This document shows, one piece after another, positions 60,409 to 64,000 of a stretch of DNA of 64,000 bases. The stretch comes from Micromonospora sp. WMMA1363. Lineage in GTDB: Bacteria > Actinomycetota > Actinomycetes > Mycobacteriales > Micromonosporaceae. The DNA lies in contig NZ_JAUALB010000001.1 of NCBI RefSeq assembly GCF_030345795.1, positions 1,049,001 through 1,113,000 on the forward strand, in the 5' to 3' direction. The notes beneath the pieces are model-generated. The model was not told the origin of the DNA, made no database searches, and saw only the letters and a program-made list of their open reading frames with translations. The position numbers and the translations under genes were made by a program. Numbering within the stretch: position 1 is the first letter of the stretch; each line of letters begins with the position of its first letter.

Positions 60409-60524
60409 GCGGGCGACACAACGACGGCGGATCTGCGGGTGGCGCCGGGCGGAGGGAGGCGGCGTGAGTGAGCGACACGGCGACGGCGCAGGGCCCCGGG
60501 GCGGCGCGGGCGGAGGGAGGACCA
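60407..60524 (+). repeat. Imperfect tandem duplication (~60 bp) before the ABM gene
   Basis: Copy 1 (about 60407-60464) and copy 2 (about 60465-60524) share GCGACAC, GACGGCG and GGGCGGAGGGAGG in the same order, each ending in a ribosome-binding site followed by GTG. The duplication therefore creates several possible starts; the last Shine-Dalgarno serves GTG 60525. Confidence 0.6.
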
Positions 60525-60890
60525 GTGAGCGAGCGAGTTGCCGAGCGCGGCGCGGGGGAGCCGTGCGCTAGTGCGGGCGGGTGGCGGGCGCGGGTGGTCT
60601 TCCTGGTCCGGGTGCCACACGACCGGACGGCGGCCTTCCTGGCCGCGTACGAGGCGGTGCGGCACCTGGTCGCCGACGGGGTGCCGGGGCACCTGGTCGA
60701 CCAGGTCTGCCGTTCGGCGACCGACCCGGAGCAGTGGCTGATCACCAGCGAGTGGGCGAGCCTCGCCGACTTCGAGGCGTGGGAGCGCAGCCCGGAGCAC
60801 CGGGACCTGGTCCGGCCGATGCGCGACTGTTTCACCGACGCCCGCTCGCTCCGTTTCCACATCCACACCCAAACCCCTACCCCGGCCTGA
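60525..60890 (+). CDS. ABM-type (antibiotic biosynthesis) monooxygenase
   Basis: A 121-residue dimeric alpha-beta barrel protein: RARVVFLVRVPHDRTAAFLA, ITSEWASLADFEAWERSPEH and FHIHTQTP. Cofactor-free monooxygenases of this fold form quinones in aromatic polyketide pathways; some homologues act as cyclases. GTG at 60525 is preferred to GTG 60468 because GGAGGGAGG lies 4-5 nt upstream; the longer start would add 19 repeat-derived residues. Probably the last gene of the main operon, as a long palindrome follows. Confidence 0.85.
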   Translation: MSERVAERGAGEPCASAGGWRARVVFLVRVPHDRTAAFLAAYEAVRHLVADGVPGHLVDQVCRSATDPEQWLITSEWASLADFEAWERSPEHRDLVRPMRDCFTDARSLRFHIHTQTPTPA

Positions 60891-60906
60891 CCCATCCCCA
60901 TCCTCG

Positions 60907-60977
60907 CGATCGTGCACCTCCTTCCCGGTGAATGAACGCCGCATTTGCCGCTGATCGGGGCCGAAAGTGCACGATCG
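60907..60977. repeat. REP-like long palindrome / terminator after the ABM gene
   Basis: CGATCGTGCAC (60907-60917) and GTGCACGATCG (60967-60977) are perfect 11-bp inverted arms around 49 nt. The arms are themselves near-palindromic (CACGATCGTG). From memory, similar GATCxTGCAC-type dyads are common in Micromonosporaceae intergenic DNA. The following 274 bp to 61251 hold no gene; a possible -10 (TAGGGT) lies at 61181-61186. Confidence 0.6.
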
Positions 60978-61251
60978 TGGAGTGTGGTGGGTGGGTATGG
61001 ACGCGGCGCCATCGGCTGTCCGGGTGGCCGGGAACGCCGTACGCACGAGGCGTCATCCGGCGGTTACCCAGTGCTGGCGTACGCGCCTGACTCTGCCCCT
61101 CGAAGTGGCTGTCGGCAATCCGGCCAACCGCCTTTTCTGATCTAGCCATTTGCACCTGGCAATGGCGTGGAGGGCTGTCGTAGGGTCAGCCGCAACACCC
61201 CGACGGTTGCCTCCTATGGGCTTGTATGCCCTGTTTCGTGCTGGGCGGTGA

Positions 61252-62658
61252 ATGGCAGTGAGTGCGGCCCCCTCGACCGAATGTCCTAAAGCGATGGACC
61301 CTGGCTGGGTTGACGGTCTGCTGTTTGTCGGCCGACCGACCGATGTCTGTCTCCGCTTGCCCGACCCGGTCGACCGGGCCACACTGCACCGGTTGGTCAC
61401 CGAGGCGCAGGCCCGCCTCGCCACCGCCGGGCTTCGTCCCGGTGGCGCCGCCGCGCTGCGGATGCCGCCGTCACTGGCGTACGTGGTGAACCTGCTCGCC
61501 ACCTGGCGCAGCGGAGCGCAGGCGATCCTGCTCGACCACCGCCTCACCGACCATGAGGTGGATCGCGCGCTGAACCGGCTCACCCCGCAGGTGGTCGTCG
61601 CGCCGGTCCGCACCGGCGGTGGGGCGCTGCGGATCTTCGTCGACGTCACCGAGGGCGTCACCGGGTACGCCGACCGCCCGGCGGTCAGCGGCCACGCCGT
61701 GATCCAGCTCAGCTCCGGCTCCACCGGCCCGTCCAAGGTGATCGGTAGGACCGCCGCCGACCTGGTCGCCGAGGTGCACCGCTACACCCACATCGACGGG
61801 GTGGCGCTGCCCGGTGAACGGATCATCCTGCTCCCGTCGATGGTGCACGTACTCGGTCTCGTCGGCGGTCTGCTCTATGGCCTGCACGCCGGCGTCGAAC
61901 TGGTCCCGCCGGAGCGGCTCGGCGGCGACGCGGTGCTCGCGGCGATCGCCGCCGGCGACACCCCGGCCACGGTGCTGGGTGTGCCATTCCACATCGGACT
62001 CCTCGCCGCCACCCATCCCCAGCGCCCACTTCCGCAGTTCAAACGGATGACCACCGGCGGTGAACTGGTGTCCGAAGCCACCGCCCGGGCCTTCACCGAC
62101 CGGTTCGGTGTCCCGCTCGGCAACATGTACGGGATGACCGAGGTCGGCGTCATCGGCACCGACCTGTACGGGCGGCACCGGCCGGCGATCGTTCCCGCCC
62201 CCGGCACCGAGGTCCGCGAGGTCGGCGGTGAACTCCGGGTGAACTGCCCCGCCTCACCGTATGTCGGCCTCAGCGACCCGACCCGATGGTCCGACGGTTG
62301 GCTGCACACCCGCGACGCCGGCACGGTCGACCCGGACACCGGCCTGGTCACGGTGCGCGGCCGGCTCGACTCGCAGGTCTCAGTGGGCGGCATGAAGGTC
62401 GACCTGACCGAGGTCGAGACCGCTGTCGCCGAACTGCCGGGCGTGGCCGCCGCCGTGGTGGTCTGGGACGGCGGCATCACCGCCTACGTGCAGCCGGCCG
62501 GGCCGCTGTCGGAGGAGACGCTGGACAAGCTGCTCGCCGAGCGGCTGGCCGGTTACAAACGCCCGCGCACCCTGCGCCTGCTCGATCAGCTGCCCCGCAC
62601 CACCACCGGCAAGCTGGTCCGCTCGATCGACGCGCTGCGGACGGCGGGCACGCCGTGA
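61252..62658 (+). CDS. AMP-dependent acyl-CoA/acyl-ACP ligase
   Basis: A 468-residue adenylate-forming enzyme. The P-loop LSSGSTGPSKVIGR is at about 153-166, the A5-like YGMTEVGVIG near 288, the hinge TVRGRLDSQVSVGGMKVD near 366-383, and the A10 catalytic Lys in RTTTGKLVRS near 456. It would activate a carboxylic acid as acyl-AMP for loading on CoA or on one of the carrier proteins just downstream. Its 3' end overlaps the convergent PPTase gene by 73 bp. Substrate cannot be read with confidence. Confidence 0.88.
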   Translation: MAVSAAPSTECPKAMDPGWVDGLLFVGRPTDVCLRLPDPVDRATLHRLVTEAQARLATAGLRPGGAAALRMPPSLAYVVNLLATWRSGAQAILLDHRLTDHEVDRALNRLTPQVVVAPVRTGGGALRIFVDVTEGVTGYADRPAVSGHAVIQLSSGSTGPSKVIGRTAADLVAEVHRYTHIDGVALPGERIILLPSMVHVLGLVGGLLYGLHAGVELVPPERLGGDAVLAAIAAGDTPATVLGVPFHIGLLAATHPQRPLPQFKRMTTGGELVSEATARAFTDRFGVPLGNMYGMTEVGVIGTDLYGRHRPAIVPAPGTEVREVGGELRVNCPASPYVGLSDPTRWSDGWLHTRDAGTVDPDTGLVTVRGRLDSQVSVGGMKVDLTEVETAVAELPGVAAAVVVWDGGITAYVQPAGPLSEETLDKLLAERLAGYKRPRTLRLLDQLPRTTTGKLVRSIDALRTAGTP

Positions 62659-63299
62659 CCGGTCCGCTGCACATCCTCGCCGACGACCACCGCCACCTCG
62701 CCGCCGACCACCGCCACCGCCAGGACCAGGTCGCCGTCGCACACCGGATGGCCGACCAGCACCCCGGCGGCACCGGGCACCGGGCGCGGCGGACCATCGA
62801 CGGGCACCGGCATCCGCCGGCGCAGGCCACCGTCGCGCAGCCCGACGCCAAGCGCCTTGCCGACGGCCTCCTTCGCGGTCCACAGCCGCAGGAAGTCCCG
62901 GTTCCGGCCGGCCGCGGGTCGACCGGCGAGCCAGGCCGCCTCGGTCGGGGCGTACCAGCGCCGGGCCAGGTCCAGCGCGGGCAACGGGCGGCACCGCTCG
63001 ACGTCCACGCCGACCGGTCCGCCGGCGCGGACCGCGACCACCACCAGCCCACCGGTGCGGCTGACGCTCACCGGCAGCTCGACCGGCCCGGCGGAACGGC
63101 CCACATCGGACGGCTCGCCGATGCGGACCAGCGGGACCCCGCCGGGCCGGTGCGCCGGAACGAGTTCCGCCTCGGGGCGACCCAGCAGCGCGGCGGCGGC
63201 CCGCCGCAGCAGCCGGCCGGCCGAGGCCGGCCGATCGCCGGTGCCCCCGCCGACCCACACGTACACGGTGTCCCGATCGGGCACCGGTAGCTGGCTCAC
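62586..63299 (-). CDS. 4'-phosphopantetheinyl transferase (Sfp type)
   Basis: A 237-residue Sfp/AcpT-like enzyme that converts apo- to holo-carrier proteins using CoA. Catalytic acidic residues are in GVDVERCRP (Asp99, Glu101) and the WTAKEAVGKALG motif contains Glu144 and Lys148. It lies inverted inside the cluster: its 3' end overlaps the ligase gene and its GTG start is only 15 bp from the divergent ACP start, so the ACP promoter must lie inside this gene. It presumably serves the cluster's own carrier proteins. Confidence 0.92.
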   Translation of the reverse strand: MSQLPVPDRDTVYVWVGGGTGDRPASAGRLLRRAAAALLGRPEAELVPAHRPGGVPLVRIGEPSDVGRSAGPVELPVSVSRTGGLVVVAVRAGGPVGVDVERCRPLPALDLARRWYAPTEAAWLAGRPAAGRNRDFLRLWTAKEAVGKALGVGLRDGGLRRRMPVPVDGPPRPVPGAAGVLVGHPVCDGDLVLAVAVVGGEVAVVVGEDVQRTGHGVPAVRSASIERTSLPVVVRGS

Positions 63300-63314
63300 G
63301 GAAAGAGGTTAACG

Positions 63315-63581
63315 ATGAGAGCCGAGGTCCGCACCTACGTCATCGAGCAGCTGGTCGACATGAACTACGACGTGGAGGAGATCGACGACGACACGACCCT
63401 GGGCCCGTCCGGGGTGGACCTGGAATCCCTCGCCCTCGCCGACCTGGCCGTCCGGATCGAGGACCGGTACGGGCTGACGTTCGCCGACGACGAGTCGGAG
63501 AAGCTGGCCCTGATGACCGTGGGCGAGTTCACCGCGATGGTCGCCGACCGGGTCGCCGGGGCGACGAGCGACCACTCCTGA
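63315..63581 (+). CDS. Discrete acyl carrier protein
   Basis: An 88-residue ACP with the phosphopantetheine Ser38 in GVDLESLALADL. Negatively charged helix 2-3 region (DRYGLTFADDESEKL) is typical. AGAGG lies about 6 nt before the ATG. It is coupled to the next carrier-like gene by TGATG. Likely partner of the acyl ligase and of the ketosynthase that starts at 63819, rather than of the main KS-alpha/CLF, which has its own fused ACP. Confidence 0.9.
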   Translation: MRAEVRTYVIEQLVDMNYDVEEIDDDTTLGPSGVDLESLALADLAVRIEDRYGLTFADDESEKLALMTVGEFTAMVADRVAGATSDHS

Positions 63582-63826
63582 TGGCCGATCAGCCCGACCT
63601 GGGGCGAGCCGACCTGGTGACCATGCTCGCCGAACTGACCGACAGACCCGCCACCGACGTGCCCGAGCGGCTCGGCTCGATGGAGCTGGCCTGGCTCGTG
63701 CACCTGGTCGAGCAGCGCTACGACCGGCGGCTCGACCTCACCGACGACCAACTCGCCGGGATCCGCACCGTAGACGATGCCCTGGCGGTCTTCCGGACCT
63801 CGCTGACCGTCGCCGCCGATGGCTGA
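63581..63826 (+). CDS. Second, divergent acyl carrier protein
   Basis: An 81-residue protein with ACP-like helices: RADLVTMLAELT, then RLGSMELAWLVHLVEQRYD with Ser33 at the attachment position, and DDALAVF near the end. The usual DSL is GSM here, so the Ser is kept but its environment differs. Start ATG overlaps the upstream ACP stop by one base, and its own end overlaps the next KS by 8 bp. May be a specialised or poorly modified carrier. Confidence 0.8.
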   Translation: MADQPDLGRADLVTMLAELTDRPATDVPERLGSMELAWLVHLVEQRYDRRLDLTDDQLAGIRTVDDALAVFRTSLTVAADG

Positions 63827-64000
63827 CCGGAGCGGCGTCCAACTCACCGGTGTCCACGCGAGCAGCGCCCTCGGCCGCGGCGCCGAAGCGCAGCTCGCCG
63901 GGGTGCTCGCGGGGATCCCCACGTTCCGGCCGGTACGCCGGTTCGACACCTCCTCCCGCCGAGTCGACGCCGCCGCCACGTTGCCGGAGGTCGGCGACCT
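63819..64000 (+). CDS. Beta-ketoacyl synthase, N-terminal fragment cut by the window edge
   Basis: The first 60 residues of a ketosynthase: VQLTGVHASSALGRGAEAQL, then GIPTFRPVRRFDTS, matching the N-terminal strand-helix of KAS I/II-type enzymes. ATG at 63819 overlaps the preceding carrier-protein gene. The catalytic Cys lies beyond the window. A second KS system next to a ligase and two carrier proteins suggests a starter-unit or side-chain module. Confidence 0.8.
   Translation, partial: MADRSGVQLTGVHASSALGRGAEAQLAGVLAGIPTFRPVRRFDTSSRRVDAAATLPEVGD

Noticed and set aside
61021..61070. Possible SARP heptamers before the acyl ligase (GCGTCAT at 61050)
   Set aside because: Only one good heptamer; the flanking positions at an 11-bp period do not match the operator at 52444-52505.

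Overview
The window is a high-GC (by eye about 70% or more) stretch of an actinomycete chromosome, most likely from a Micromonosporaceae-type organism. The grounds are dense GTG/ATGA-coupled operons, GT-C mannosyltransferases of the MptB and GT87 type, actinobacterial regulators (SARP, LAL-type LuxR, NarL-type two-component systems), and apparently leaderless genes with a TANNNT hexamer 6-7 nt before the start codon. Genus is an inference; no rRNA, tRNA, CRISPR array, transposase, prophage or origin was seen.

Layout. 1-12 kb is a mixed housekeeping region: a CPBP-type membrane protease (cut by the window edge and apparently frameshifted), two coupled GT-C glycosyltransferases, three MFS transporters, a LysR regulator divergent from one of them, a truncated RelE-like toxin, an ADP-ribosylglycohydrolase and a NUDIX hydrolase. 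12.3-29.1 kb is a cobalamin locus: a B12 riboswitch, a short ORF, cobN, an AAA+/VWA chelatase subunit, cobO, cobB, cobI, cobM, cbiD, cobL (cbiE-cbiT), a cbiG-cobJ fusion, a ferredoxin, a 37-aa coupled ORF, cobH and cbiX. From chelatase subunit to cbiX nearly every junction overlaps by 1-4 bp. The locus combines a CbiX-type (early) and a CobN-type (late) cobalt chelatase.

29.1-49.4 kb holds a FluC/CrcB pair, paaK-paaI, a degenerate cyclase/ATPase regulator, a 963-aa LAL-type LuxR regulator, a DUF5995 protein, a frameshifted APC permease, a secreted beta-helix protein with a 36-bp tandem repeat, a MacB/FtsX-type ABC transporter divergent from a two-component system (a perfect palindrome sits between them), and a membrane-anchored helix-hairpin-helix protein.

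49.6-64.0 kb is the left and central part of a type II (aromatic) polyketide gene cluster that runs off the right edge. It contains an FAD monooxygenase, two TcmI-family cyclases, a SARP activator, a three-gene acetyl-CoA carboxylase set (fused accDA, accB, accC), an ACP fused to a mono-domain aromatase/cyclase, a cupin, KS-alpha, a chain length factor, an ABM-type monooxygenase, an acyl-CoA ligase, a phosphopantetheinyl transferase, two further carrier proteins and the start of another ketosynthase. The carboxylase would supply malonyl-CoA; KS-alpha/CLF with the ACP would build the poly-beta-ketone; the aromatase, cupin, TcmI cyclases and ABM protein would fold and oxidise it. The ligase, extra ACPs and extra KS suggest a non-acetate starter or a second acyl chain. 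The gene set resembles whiE spore-pigment and pentangular-polyphenol clusters. Unusual points are the ACP-aromatase fusion, Thr in place of the expected CLF Gln, a 23-codon mini-ORF joining KS-alpha to CLF, and clear 11-bp-periodic heptamers expected of a SARP operator.
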